Positions 1 to 8,030 are shown, numbered from the stretch's first letter. The stretch is DNA of 22,346 nt from an uncultured Mollicutes bacterium (GCA_900539595.1 UQCQ01000020.1:1-22346); one strand, 5' to 3'. Made by a program: numbers and translations. The notes: a model not told the origin generated them from the letters alone.

Positions 1-10
1 TCTAATAGAA

Positions 11-40
11 GGGGCGCTTCTTTTTCATTCGAGGCGCCCC
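11..40. terminator. Hairpin downstream of the sugar-binding lipoprotein gene
   Basis: A 10-bp stem (11-20 with 31-40, one G-U pair) and a 10-nt loop lie 25 nt past the stop of the minus-strand lipoprotein gene. Downstream on the minus strand the U-tract is poor (TTCTATTAGA), while on the plus strand it is better (TTGTTTCCTTT). It could act in both directions. It could also be an attenuating or RNA-stabilising hairpin between a binding-protein gene and transporter genes lying beyond the window. Confidence 0.6.
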
Positions 41-65
41 TTGTTTCCTTTAGCGACCGCTAGAA

Positions 66-1205
66 TTACTTCTGCGGCATGTTGGCGTCAAACCAGTCGG
101 TGATGACCTTGCCCTGGACTTCGCCTTGGCCCGTGGATCCGGTGCCGACGAAATAGACATTGTGGAAGCCGCTGAGGTCTGCAACATCGGTTCCAGTCTT
201 CGGTTGACGGTTGAAGAAGACGACGGGTTTGCCTTCTTTGGTGCAATTGCCAGAACCATCGAATTCATAGCCGGCAATCTTGAGGTATTCTTGCCAGGTG
301 CTGTGTTCAGGGATGTTGAAGGCATAAGCATCAAAGTTATCGGAGCCGTTAGCGGAACGAACCGCTTCGAGCATCTTCGGGTTGTCGTTTTCGCCCTTGA
401 GTTCCTTGGAGGAGCCGCCTAAGGCCTTGATGTAGTGGGGAAGGTCGTTGGCGTAGGTTTCGTTAACGAAGTTGTCTTTGGCGTCATAGAGGCAATAGAG
501 AATCTTCTTGCCAGTGAGCGTGGAGACGGTCGGGGTCACATAGGAGCCCGGTTTGTATTTGTCCGCATTGGCGGCGGTGACGGCCGCGAGTTTGGTTTGG
601 ACGATGTGGGAAGCCACTTGTCCTTTGTCGAGTTCGGCATTGCCGTTATAGCCAGTGGTGACGTCTTTGGTTCCAGCAAGGAGGTTTCCGAGAACGATCG
701 CGGTGCTATAGGCCTGGTCGGTGCCGTTTTGAGAAACGGAACCAGCGAGGGTGCCTTCCTTGATCATGTTGCAGGCGGTCTTCAACGCGTCGAAGCCAAC
801 AATTGGGGTCTTGGCTTCCAAAGTTTGGACGGAGCTCGCAGCAACGGCCATGCCATCGTTATTGGAGATGACAAAGTCGATTTTGCTTCCGTGTTTGCCA
901 ACCCAGGATTCCATGAGGATCTTGGCTTGGGTGTCGCTCCAAGAAGCGCCGTTTCCGTCTTTGGACGTGGTCTTCTCGAGCATTTTGGCTTTAAGGCCGT
1001 ATTTGGCGGCAACCGCGTCCATCGCCTTAATGCAGCCTTCGGTGCGGTCGATGGCTTCGGGGTTGCCATCTTCCCCGACGAGAATGACGTAGCCAAGTTC
1101 TCCATCGGCAATATGGGCGGCGAGATCGAATTCGGAGCTGCCACCGCAGGATGCTAGCAAGCCAACGCTAGCAAGAGCAAATAATGGAATTAAATGTTTT
1201 TTCAT
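66..1205 (-). CDS. Sugar-binding lipoprotein of an ABC transporter, MglB-like but circularly permuted
   Basis: A 379-aa exported lipoprotein, probably the solute receptor of a galactose/glucose-type ABC importer. The signal peptide ends in a lipobox LLASC with the lipid Cys at residue 20. Residues 26-230 match the half of MglB that is normally C-terminal: ILVGEDGNPEA, ISNNDGMA (canonical IANNDAMA), TPIVGFDA, GTLAGSVSQN. Residues 232-376 match the half that is normally N-terminal: KKILYCLYDAKDNF, KPVVFFNRQP (canonical PVVFFNKEP), YFVGTGSTGQGEVQG. The neighbouring paralogue at 1360-2370 has the usual order, so the permutation is visible inside the window. The start is the ATG at 1205, preceded by AAAGGAGG at good spacing; a longer in-frame reading to 1298 has no Shine-Dalgarno and would bury the signal peptide. 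It is the last gene before position 1; no permease or ATPase gene is in the window. The ligand is unknown. Confidence 0.9.
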   Translation of the reverse strand: MKKHLIPLFALASVGLLASCGGSSEFDLAAHIADGELGYVILVGEDGNPEAIDRTEGCIKAMDAVAAKYGLKAKMLEKTTSKDGNGASWSDTQAKILMESWVGKHGSKIDFVISNNDGMAVAASSVQTLEAKTPIVGFDALKTACNMIKEGTLAGSVSQNGTDQAYSTAIVLGNLLAGTKDVTTGYNGNAELDKGQVASHIVQTKLAAVTAANADKYKPGSYVTPTVSTLTGKKILYCLYDAKDNFVNETYANDLPHYIKALGGSSKELKGENDNPKMLEAVRSANGSDNFDAYAFNIPEHSTWQEYLKIAGYEFDGSGNCTKEGKPVVFFNRQPKTGTDVADLSGFHNVYFVGTGSTGQGEVQGKVITDWFDANMPQK

Positions 1206-1283
1206 ATTTCCTCCTTTAATTCCCAGTGTTTCAACGAGAACTTTCAATCGAATGCGCTCGTTTGATACGTTAGCATTTTCCTT

Positions 1284-1297
1284 TGAAAGCGCTACCA
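1284..1297. promoter_or_regulatory. Catabolite-responsive element (cre), CcpA-type operator
   Basis: TGAAAGCGCTACCA matches the relaxed cre consensus TGNAANCGNTNNCA at every fixed position. It lies 79 bp upstream of the lipoprotein start, in the 154-bp gap after the sensor-lipoprotein gene. Repression of a sugar-uptake gene by CcpA through a site in its leader is well known in Bacillota. No strong promoter was found here. A TATAAT overlaps the end of the upstream gene (1359-1364, minus strand) but has a poor -35, which would suit an activator-dependent promoter. Confidence 0.55.
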
Positions 1298-1359
1298 AAA
1301 AAATGGGAAACCCTACACTAAATTCGGAAAAAAATACATTCCAATCAAACTATGGTGAA

Positions 1360-2370
1360 TTATATTCGGGAATAAATTTCGCCGCGAACGCGGTAAAAAT
1401 TCCCATCAACGCTCGTCTTTTCGTCCCCTTCCGGCAGGGAGGTTCCTTCTAAAAACGAGAAATATAGCGATGCTAAAATCGAGGCTTGCATCTCGGCGTC
1501 GTTAATGACGGTCCCTAACATCAAACCTTCGTCTACCGCTTTCTTTCCTTCCTCCGTTCCATCCACTCCAACAATGGGGAAGTGATGGGCAATGAAGTCT
1601 TCTCGGTCCGGGTTTTTCTCCAATAGATAATCGATGGCCCCCAACGCCATTTCATCGTTATTGGACAAAAGCAATTCCACGTTTTCTTCGTTCAAATCGA
1701 TTCGCTTCATGAATTCGTAGCCTTTTTCCCGTTCCCAATCCGCGTAGCAAACTTCCAGGATATCCAAATCAAATCCTTGGCTGCGCAACCCATTTAAGCA
1801 ATACCGCGTGCGCGACTCCGCATCTTGGTGGGAGAGTTCGCCCCGAAACAGGACGATCTGCAATTTCCCATCGCCGTTTTTATCGAAAGGGGAGGAGGCG
1901 AATTCCGCCGATTTAGGAAGATAACGCCCCACAATTTGACTTTGTGCCAGTCCTTGATAGGAAGGGTCTGCCCCAACATAAAAGGTATTTTGCTTCGACC
2001 ACGCGCTTCTTTCGATATCTTCTTTTAAAGGCTCGCGGTTCACAAAAAGCAAAGGGCAATCGTTTTGTTCCGCTTTTTCTAAAATCAAACTGGCGCTCAG
2101 GCGATCCACCAGATTCAAGAACAAGGGCCCTGTCGAAACGGGAAGAGTTTCCATCACGTCGGAATTCTGCGTGCTTTGCTTTCTTTCCGCGTCGTGGATT
2201 TTTAGCTCCACCCCTTTTTCTTCCATTCGGGAGGCAAGATTCTCCGTCATCTCATTCAAGAAGGCGTCCTTGGTGTCGTAAACAAATAGATGCGCTTGGT
2301 TTTGCTTAGAGGAGCAGGATGCCAAAATCAAAGGAATCAAAAGGAAAGAACCTCGAAGTTTTCTTTTCAT
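1360..2370 (-). CDS. MglB-like sugar-binding lipoprotein, probable sensory partner of the adjacent kinase
   Basis: A 336-aa lipoprotein with lipobox LASC (Cys 19) and the periplasmic-binding-protein type 1 fold in the usual order. It has an N-half (HLFVYDTKDAFL, PLLFVNREP, FYVGADPSYQG) and a C-half (LQIVLFRGELSHQDAESRTRY, LSNNDEMALGAI, FPIVGVDGTEEG, GTVINDAE). The loop DKNGDGKLQ at about 163-171 resembles the calcium loop of E. coli MglB. The ATG at 2370 overlaps the kinase stop as ATGA and has GGAGG six bases upstream, so translation is probably coupled to the kinase. Binding proteins placed next to YesM/LytS kinases can act as extracytoplasmic ligand sensors, as XylFII does with its LytS-type kinase. 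That role here is inferred from position; a transport role is the alternative. Confidence 0.88.
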   Translation of the reverse strand: MKRKLRGSFLLIPLILASCSSKQNQAHLFVYDTKDAFLNEMTENLASRMEEKGVELKIHDAERKQSTQNSDVMETLPVSTGPLFLNLVDRLSASLILEKAEQNDCPLLFVNREPLKEDIERSAWSKQNTFYVGADPSYQGLAQSQIVGRYLPKSAEFASSPFDKNGDGKLQIVLFRGELSHQDAESRTRYCLNGLRSQGFDLDILEVCYADWEREKGYEFMKRIDLNEENVELLLSNNDEMALGAIDYLLEKNPDREDFIAHHFPIVGVDGTEEGKKAVDEGLMLGTVINDAEMQASILASLYFSFLEGTSLPEGDEKTSVDGNFYRVRGEIYSRI

Positions 2371-4088
2371 TGCTTGCCTCCTTTTTCCGGAATCCATAGC
2401 GACACCGTCGTCCCTACGTCCAGCTGGCTAGAAATCGTCACATCGGCCTTGCTTCCATAATAAACTTTCAGTCGGAGATAAACGTTTTTTAGTCCCACTC
2501 CCTGAGCAGGAGTTTGTTCGCGCAAGGATTGTTCCAATTCCTGTTTCTTTTTTGGGCTCATGCCATATCCGTCATCGGAAATATCAAGACGAACGAAGCC
2601 GGAGTCCCGATATCCCCTAACGCGAATCGTCCCTTTTTGTCCTTCTTTTAAACCATGATTAATGGAATTTTCGATGATGGGCTGAAGGATGAGTTTAACC
2701 ACGTTCATGGCAAGTAAACCCGCATCCACGTCAAATTCATAATCAAACGCGTCTCCGAAGCGGAGTTTTTGAATTAAAAGATAGTTTTTCGCATGCTCGA
2801 TTTCTTTGCTCAAGGGAATGATGTTCTGACCTCGGCTAATGGAAATGCGGAAAAAACGAGACAACGCCACAACCATCTCTTCTGCCTTGTCGTTTTCTTT
2901 CTTGTCGATTAAAGCAAGAATGCTATCTAGCGTATTGTAAAGAAAATGAGGGTTAATTTGATTTTGAAGAGCGAGCAATTCGCTTTTCCGTTGCTCTTCT
3001 TTTTCAACAATGATGGATTGCGTTAGTTCTTCGATGCGGGATATCATCGCTTGGAACGAGGCATCCAGCTCCATGACTTCCTTGCTCCCCGTGATGGGAA
3101 GACGAAGGGAAGGCATGTCCTCTAAACTCACGATTTGAGCCATTTGGTGGCTAAGAGCCGAGACGGGGCGGATGGCACGGGAAGAAAGCCAAAAACAAGC
3201 AAACCCGGCGACAAGAAAAAGGGCAAGTCCCGTTAGTCCGATGGTCAAGCCGAACGTTTGGATCGCTTTTTGGGTGGCGTCGCGGTTCAGGAAAACGCCT
3301 AACCGCCACGAGGTGCTAGAAATACTGGAGGCGTAGACAAAATAGCGGTGTCCAGAAAGGGTGAAGTCGCTTGATCCGGCAACTAGGCGCGACAAAATGC
3401 TCTTTTTTCCTTCGAAATTGGCGGGGTCCGAGGAATAGACCTCCCGGTATTCCTTGTCATAAATCACGAAATGGGACCCTTCGCCTAAGGCCGTATCCGA
3501 GAGGGAACTAGCGATGGCGGAGAACGAAAAATCCAAGCGGAGAACCGCATCTAAATTTTCATCGCGGTCATTGCTTGCGTAGCGCGATAGCGTAAAGGCG
3601 TGGGGATAGGCGGGAAGGGGATTTTGCTGAAGCGATAAGGTGGGAATCAAGCGATCCGCTTCCGTCCCCGTCGAGCTTTGAAACCACTTCTCTTCTTGGG
3701 CATTCGTCGGGAAATGGCCTTTGCCGGCCTTGGTAATCAACTCGCCTGTAGACGCTTTGTAGGCCGCTCCCCCAATCATCTCTTCTTTCAAAGCCATGAG
3801 GCCAAGCAAAGAATCTTCCATGGAGGAAGCGCAGGTCGTTTCGTCCTTCGTCGCTTCGTTATAGCGGGTAACGAGCACCTCACTATTGCGGAAAACGCCG
3901 GAAAAATAAGAGTCATAAGTACTGAGCAATTGTTCCCCGGTCGCCAAGAAGTTTTGATTGGCGCTAGTGGCAACATTGGTAGCAAAAAGATAATAGGCGG
4001 CGCCGATTGTTCCCGCGATTAAACACGCTAAAACCAATTCGATTGGCAATAGCAATTTAATGGAGAAAGGACGGGGTTTGCGTTTCAT
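2367..4088 (-). CDS. YesM-type sensor histidine kinase
   Basis: A 573-aa membrane kinase of the LytS/YesM family (HPK7). Transmembrane segments are at about 10-35 and 279-301 and enclose a roughly 240-residue extracytoplasmic sensor domain, probably Cache-like. A HAMP-type linker (about 302-355) and coiled-coil follow, then the His_kinase domain with QNQINPHFLYNTLD (phospho-acceptor His 381). The ATPase part shows IIENSINHGL (N box, about 471-480), ISDDGYGM (about 503-510) and GVGLKNVYLRL (about 530-540). All catalytic motifs are intact. It overlaps the upstream response regulator by ATGA at 4085-4088 and has only a weak Shine-Dalgarno, so its translation probably depends on coupling. The downstream ATGA overlap with the binding-protein gene suggests the three products work as one sugar-sensing unit. 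Confidence 0.95.
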   Translation of the reverse strand: MKRKPRPFSIKLLLPIELVLACLIAGTIGAAYYLFATNVATSANQNFLATGEQLLSTYDSYFSGVFRNSEVLVTRYNEATKDETTCASSMEDSLLGLMALKEEMIGGAAYKASTGELITKAGKGHFPTNAQEEKWFQSSTGTEADRLIPTLSLQQNPLPAYPHAFTLSRYASNDRDENLDAVLRLDFSFSAIASSLSDTALGEGSHFVIYDKEYREVYSSDPANFEGKKSILSRLVAGSSDFTLSGHRYFVYASSISSTSWRLGVFLNRDATQKAIQTFGLTIGLTGLALFLVAGFACFWLSSRAIRPVSALSHQMAQIVSLEDMPSLRLPITGSKEVMELDASFQAMISRIEELTQSIIVEKEEQRKSELLALQNQINPHFLYNTLDSILALIDKKENDKAEEMVVALSRFFRISISRGQNIIPLSKEIEHAKNYLLIQKLRFGDAFDYEFDVDAGLLAMNVVKLILQPIIENSINHGLKEGQKGTIRVRGYRDSGFVRLDISDDGYGMSPKKKQELEQSLREQTPAQGVGLKNVYLRLKVYYGSKADVTISSQLDVGTTVSLWIPEKGGKQ

Positions 4089-5683
4089 TGTTTTCGATAT
4101 TCTAAAGGCGACATGCCAAAATATTTTTTAAAGCAGTGGGAGAAATAATAGGGGTCTTCGTACCCGACTTGAGAGGCGATTTCCGCCATCTTTTTACTAG
4201 GGTCAGCCAAGAGGAGTTTGGCTTCTTCCATTCTCTTTTTCGTCAAGGTTTTGGTAAAAGAAGTCCCATGTTTTTTAAATAAGGCGAAGACGTAGGAGGA
4301 AGAATAGCCAAGGCGTTTCGCTACTTCGTCTACGGTCAAGGAAGGATTTTCGTAATGGGATTCGATGTATTGAACCATGCGGGTAAAAGCCCCATCGATT
4401 CCGACGCTACGGACGCCGCTATTGATCGTGACAATCTCGGCGATGAGGTCAAAGAAGAATACACGGGTCCCTTCTTTTCCTTTTTTGGCATAGAGTTCCG
4501 AGATCAAATCCATGTGGGTTTTATATTGGCCGTATAGTTGGTCCAAGGCAATGCAGCTTTTTAACAAGGCGTCGAGCAAAGTATTGAGAACCAGCAAATA
4601 ACTGTCCTTAAAACGAAGGCTGAAGACGTTGTCTAGTAACCGATCCACCATTTCTTTGGCTTCTTCTTCCTTGCCATAAAGCACGGCATAGGAAATGTCT
4701 TTGAAGTCGTTCTCGTCCACTTTGCCGAAATTCTTTTGTTGCAAGGCGAGGTCATCGTAAAACAAAACGAGCTCATCGCCCATAATCGCGCGGAAACCCA
4801 AAGCCCATTTGGTGTGACGAAATAATTTGCGGTAGGAGAACCCTTCTTCTTTAGGGGAGGCGGATTCGCTCACGCCCACAGAGAAACTGAGTCCCGAAGC
4901 CCGTTTCAAAGAGGCGAGAAGAAAAGCGAGTTTGCTTTCAATCAAATCTTTTTCAAAGGGGGTCGGGGAAACAAACAAAACGCCTAAAGAACTCGAAGGT
5001 TCAAAGGTGAAGAAGGGAATGCTTGAACCAAACGCGGAGGTTAGGCCCTGCTCTAAAACAAAACGAGCGGTTTCCAAAGAGTCGTAATTGAGGGTGTCTT
5101 CCTCGCGATCGGAATCAAATAAAGCCAAAAGGAGAAAATCCGCGTCGTGAATAACAATGCCATCGGTTTGAAGTTTGGATAAGAATTTTGGAGAAATCTC
5201 CTTCAAGGTGGAAAGACGCAATAAATCCGTGTTCCGTTCCGCTTTTAAGAAGGCGCCCCGGCGCTCCACGCTTTCTTGGTCATCTTGCTGAACCTTAGCG
5301 AATTGGTCCAAGCGGTCTTTGGCTTTGGCTAAAGCCGCCGAAAGTTCTGATTTTAATAAAGGCTTGGATAAATAAGCCACGCAGTCCAAATCAATCGCTT
5401 GCTTGGCATAATCAAAATCATCGTAACCGCTGAGGATTATGACCTGAAGCAAGGGGTGGGTTTCTTTTAGGGTTTTGGCAAGTTCTAATCCCGACACAAA
5501 AGGCATTTTGATGTCCGTGATCAAAACATCCAAATCATTGAAGGATCCCGCCGCTTCCAAGGCGTCGTAGCCATTTTCATAGCATCCCAGAACCTCGAAG
5601 TCGGAATTATCCTTTAAAACGGAAGCTAAACGGCTGCGCGTGGCTCCCTCATCGTCCGCGTAAATGAGTTTATACATTGCCAT
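4085..5683 (-). CDS. YesN-type response regulator with AraC-family DNA-binding domain
   Basis: A 532-aa cytoplasmic regulator and the first gene of the sugar-sensing operon. The receiver domain (about 4-125) has YADDE near the N-terminus, phospho-acceptor Asp 57 in LITDIKMP, and the conserved Lys in YLSKPL. A middle region of about 300 residues, as in many long YesN proteins, precedes a complete two-HTH AraC domain at about 433-532 (SLTVDEVAKRLGYSSSYV; then MAEIASQVGYEDPYYFSHCFKKYFGMSP). It is expected to be phosphorylated by the kinase encoded directly downstream and to activate sugar-uptake genes, probably the lipoprotein at 66-1205. The ATG at 5683 is preferred over that at 5677 because it lies closer to the upstream GGGATGGG. 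A palindrome covers this leader region. Confidence 0.95.
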   Translation of the reverse strand: MAMYKLIYADDEGATRSRLASVLKDNSDFEVLGCYENGYDALEAAGSFNDLDVLITDIKMPFVSGLELAKTLKETHPLLQVIILSGYDDFDYAKQAIDLDCVAYLSKPLLKSELSAALAKAKDRLDQFAKVQQDDQESVERRGAFLKAERNTDLLRLSTLKEISPKFLSKLQTDGIVIHDADFLLLALFDSDREEDTLNYDSLETARFVLEQGLTSAFGSSIPFFTFEPSSSLGVLFVSPTPFEKDLIESKLAFLLASLKRASGLSFSVGVSESASPKEEGFSYRKLFRHTKWALGFRAIMGDELVLFYDDLALQQKNFGKVDENDFKDISYAVLYGKEEEAKEMVDRLLDNVFSLRFKDSYLLVLNTLLDALLKSCIALDQLYGQYKTHMDLISELYAKKGKEGTRVFFFDLIAEIVTINSGVRSVGIDGAFTRMVQYIESHYENPSLTVDEVAKRLGYSSSYVFALFKKHGTSFTKTLTKKRMEEAKLLLADPSKKMAEIASQVGYEDPYYFSHCFKKYFGMSPLEYRKQ

Positions 5684-5692
5684 TATGATAAT

Positions 5693-5717
5693 CCCATCCC
5701 TTTTAAAAGGGAATGGG
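5693..5717. repeat. Palindrome in the leader of the response-regulator gene
   Basis: CCCATCCCTTTT is followed at once by AAAAGGGAATGGG, an inverted repeat broken by a single extra base. It lies 10 bp upstream of the response-regulator start and contains the GGGATGGG that would serve as its Shine-Dalgarno. It may be an operator or an RNA hairpin controlling translation; the sequence does not decide between them. Confidence 0.5.
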
Positions 5718-5872
5718 GCGCAATATCGGCTTTCCCAGTTGTCGAACCATCAGCGCGATGGCGGTGGAAATCTGCCTCCTAATATAAAACGCCTGCCACT
5801 TTTTAGCCGTAAGAAACACGTTGCATTAAGCCCAAAGAGTTTTGAAACACGGCAATCCTGTTTTAAACCCGT

Positions 5873-5904
5873 CAAAAAGGGCACCCCATGCTGAGGCACC
5901 CCTT
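5873..5904 (-). terminator. Rho-independent terminator of the EF-Tu-like lipoprotein gene
   Basis: Read on the minus strand, AAGGGGTGCCTC pairs with GGGGTGCCCTT through G-C, A-U and several G-U pairs around the loop AGCAT, then runs into TTTTT. It lies 36 bp past the lipoprotein stop and separates that gene from the YesM/YesN operon. Confidence 0.8.
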
Positions 5905-5939
5905 CTTATTACGGAGAATTTTGACGTTAGGTTCTCGAA

Positions 5940-8030
5940 TCAGGCGAAGTTATCCGTGATGGAAACGTAAGCGTTCGACGTGTTTTTCAAAGCGCGGAGA
6001 TGGAACACGATGGTCGAGCCGTCTCCTTTGTAATAGTCCGCACTTGGGGTAACCACGGCGCCAGTTTCATGGTTATAGGCTCCAAGGAACGCAAATTCGC
6101 TTGCGACGAAAGAGAACATATAGTCTTCGTTTTCATGAGCGCTTCCGGCCTCGGGAATCGGCAAGGTGACGATGAAATAATAGTCATACCTCGTTTCGGC
6201 ATAGGCGATGCTTGCCTCGAAGGTCCCGGGGTTGGATTGGTCTTCTTCCATGCTGATCGTCTTGTCGTAATGGCAAGATTGGCAAAGACCGTAATTGGCG
6301 AAGGATTCCGTGTGGCTATGGAGCTTATTGATCGTGCATTCCCCAATGGTTTTGTTGGAGTAACGGATGCGGGCGGACATTCCGTTCCAAAGCGCGGTTT
6401 TTAAGTCAGTTTCCACCACAATCGTTCCCGTTTGCCCTTTGAGTAAGAAACTATTCCCTTCGTTTTTGATATCCACAATTTTGGCTTTATAGGAGGCGGC
6501 TTTGCTTGTGGAGAAGGCCCCGTCTTTTTCTTCGCGGTAATCATACAGGCCGATTTCGATGAACGTGCCGCTTCCTAGAGCATTGACGCCAACATCCGTT
6601 CCCAAAGTGAATTCCGCTTCGAACCGTTGATAGGTCGTCTTGGTTCCATCCTCATAGAAGAGGTCGCCACGGAGAACTTCGGCTTTGGTAATTCCTTCTA
6701 GCAATAATCCAGGTTGTTTGGTGCCGCGGTTGGCGGAGTCGATTTGCGTACGGCCCATTTCGATCGCTTTGACGGTGACCGCTTTTCCCGTTCCCGAATG
6801 AATAAGGGTATCCCCTTTATGGATGGTACCCGCGGGGATCGTGCATAGCGCAACGACGCCGCGGCCCGAAATCGTAATGATTTCTTGAGCCACCGCATAG
6901 GGCTTTTCATCATCGACGACTTCTAGATTTACGATGCGGGTCGCATCTTGGGGATCGAGTTCATAGCCCGTTTCATCGATGGTGAGTTCGGAGACGGGGA
7001 AGGAATATTTGCCGGGGGCATAAACATTCGTGACGTGGTTATTCGCCCAGACTTCTTGCCCTTCACTCACCCCATCCGCGGAGGTAAAGCGATAAACGCC
7101 ATCCCAATTCTCCACGCTGGCATTGCGTTTGAAATTCAAATTCTTGGGGAGGCGCAGGATGTTGTTGACGATTTCAGCGGCGAAAGAAGAGGGGTTAAAG
7201 GAATATTTGCCCACATCTTTTCCTTCTAGGCGAACCGTGATTTCTTCTTCCCATAGATCCAAGGTCGATCCCACGGCCTTGTCTTCAAAAAGCAACGTGA
7301 CGAGCACATCGTCGTCTTCGAATAACCCCATCGTTTTTAAAGTGGCATCGGATAGCTCATATTCGAGACCTCCGTTATAAGGAAGCTTCAAATTAATGGG
7401 GCCGCTGATGGATTTCGGACGGATTGTGCAATCAAACGTTAAGGAAGCAGCTAGATAAGCTTTGGTGGCTTCTACCGAGGCTTTCACCGTATAGGTTCCA
7501 GGAACAGTGGGGGCCTCTTCGATATAGGTAGCGTCTTCGGCTCCTTTCGTTTTATATTCCACGGAGAAGGCGCCGTCTCCTTCAAAGGTGAATTGATCCC
7601 GAGTAAAGGCAAACGCTTGACGGTCGTATTCCTTTGTGGTTACGACATCTTTGTTGAGGTAAATGGAATTGGTTTGCGCTTGCAAAGCGGGAAGCTTCTC
7701 CACTTTGGTTTTGCCGCAGACGGTGCAGGAAAAGGTTTTCTCGCCGTCTTTCCCATAGTCCGCCGGGGTCGTGACGACTCCCGCGTCCCAGGTATGGGCG
7801 GCTTTGTCCTTCGTATCGCTATGCCCGGCAATCGTGCAGGCATGCCAATGGTAGTTTTCATCCGCGGACCACGTTTTCTCGAATTGGTGGGTTGGGACAT
7901 CGCTGCTGCTTGTTCCCGTTTCCGGCTTTGTTGAGGACGGTTTATCGCCCCCACCCCCTCCGCACCCCGTCAAGGCTAATGTGGCCAAGACCAAGGCTAG
8001 AAAAGGGGCTCGTCTATTCTTCAAATTCAT
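5940..8030 (-). CDS. Large surface lipoprotein containing EF-Tu domain 2 and 3 homology
   Basis: A 696-aa lipoprotein; LALTGC gives lipid Cys 23, followed by a Gly/Ser/Thr-rich linker. Residues 47-116 form a His/Cys-rich module common in Bacillota surface proteins (WHAC, HTWDAGVVTTPA, TFSCTVCGKTK). Residues about 122-205 resemble an MBG-type Ig-like domain (VPGTYTVKASVEATKAY). Residues about 378-463 match domain 2 of elongation factor Tu: ISGRGVVA, GTIHKGDTL, VKAIEMGR, GLLLEGI, VLRGD. Residues about 465-570 follow domain 3, ending in ARIRYSNKTIGECTI (EF-Tu: FAIREGGRTVGAGVV). No GTPase domain (P-loop, DxxG, NKxD) is present. A CQSC motif at about 583-586 precedes a C-terminal beta-rich part. 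The ATG at 8030 has GGAG upstream. It lies 76 bp after the NarL-type regulator gene and may share its transcript. Its function is unknown; surface binding is a guess. Confidence 0.85.
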   Translation of the reverse strand: MNLKNRRAPFLALVLATLALTGCGGGGGDKPSSTKPETGTSSSDVPTHQFEKTWSADENYHWHACTIAGHSDTKDKAAHTWDAGVVTTPADYGKDGEKTFSCTVCGKTKVEKLPALQAQTNSIYLNKDVVTTKEYDRQAFAFTRDQFTFEGDGAFSVEYKTKGAEDATYIEEAPTVPGTYTVKASVEATKAYLAASLTFDCTIRPKSISGPINLKLPYNGGLEYELSDATLKTMGLFEDDDVLVTLLFEDKAVGSTLDLWEEEITVRLEGKDVGKYSFNPSSFAAEIVNNILRLPKNLNFKRNASVENWDGVYRFTSADGVSEGQEVWANNHVTNVYAPGKYSFPVSELTIDETGYELDPQDATRIVNLEVVDDEKPYAVAQEIITISGRGVVALCTIPAGTIHKGDTLIHSGTGKAVTVKAIEMGRTQIDSANRGTKQPGLLLEGITKAEVLRGDLFYEDGTKTTYQRFEAEFTLGTDVGVNALGSGTFIEIGLYDYREEKDGAFSTSKAASYKAKIVDIKNEGNSFLLKGQTGTIVVETDLKTALWNGMSARIRYSNKTIGECTINKLHSHTESFANYGLCQSCHYDKTISMEEDQSNPGTFEASIAYAETRYDYYFIVTLPIPEAGSAHENEDYMFSFVASEFAFLGAYNHETGAVVTPSADYYKGDGSTIVFHLRALKNTSNAYVSITDNFA

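Noticed and set aside
435..1157. A 240-codon plus-strand frame opposite the permuted lipoprotein gene
   Set aside because: It is a shadow of a clear lipoprotein gene with signal peptide and ribosome binding site. The plus-strand product has no start signal or family resemblance.
5700..5748. Short leader peptide frame upstream of the response-regulator gene (starts MVRQLGKP, minus strand)
   Set aside because: The AGGAGG upstream is about 24 bases from the ATG, and nothing in the 15 codons suggests attenuation.
5873..5904. Two direct GGGGTGCC copies as a repeat element
   Set aside because: GGUGCC can pair with itself through G-U pairs, and the pair forms a stem followed by TTTTT on the minus strand, so they are explained as a terminator.
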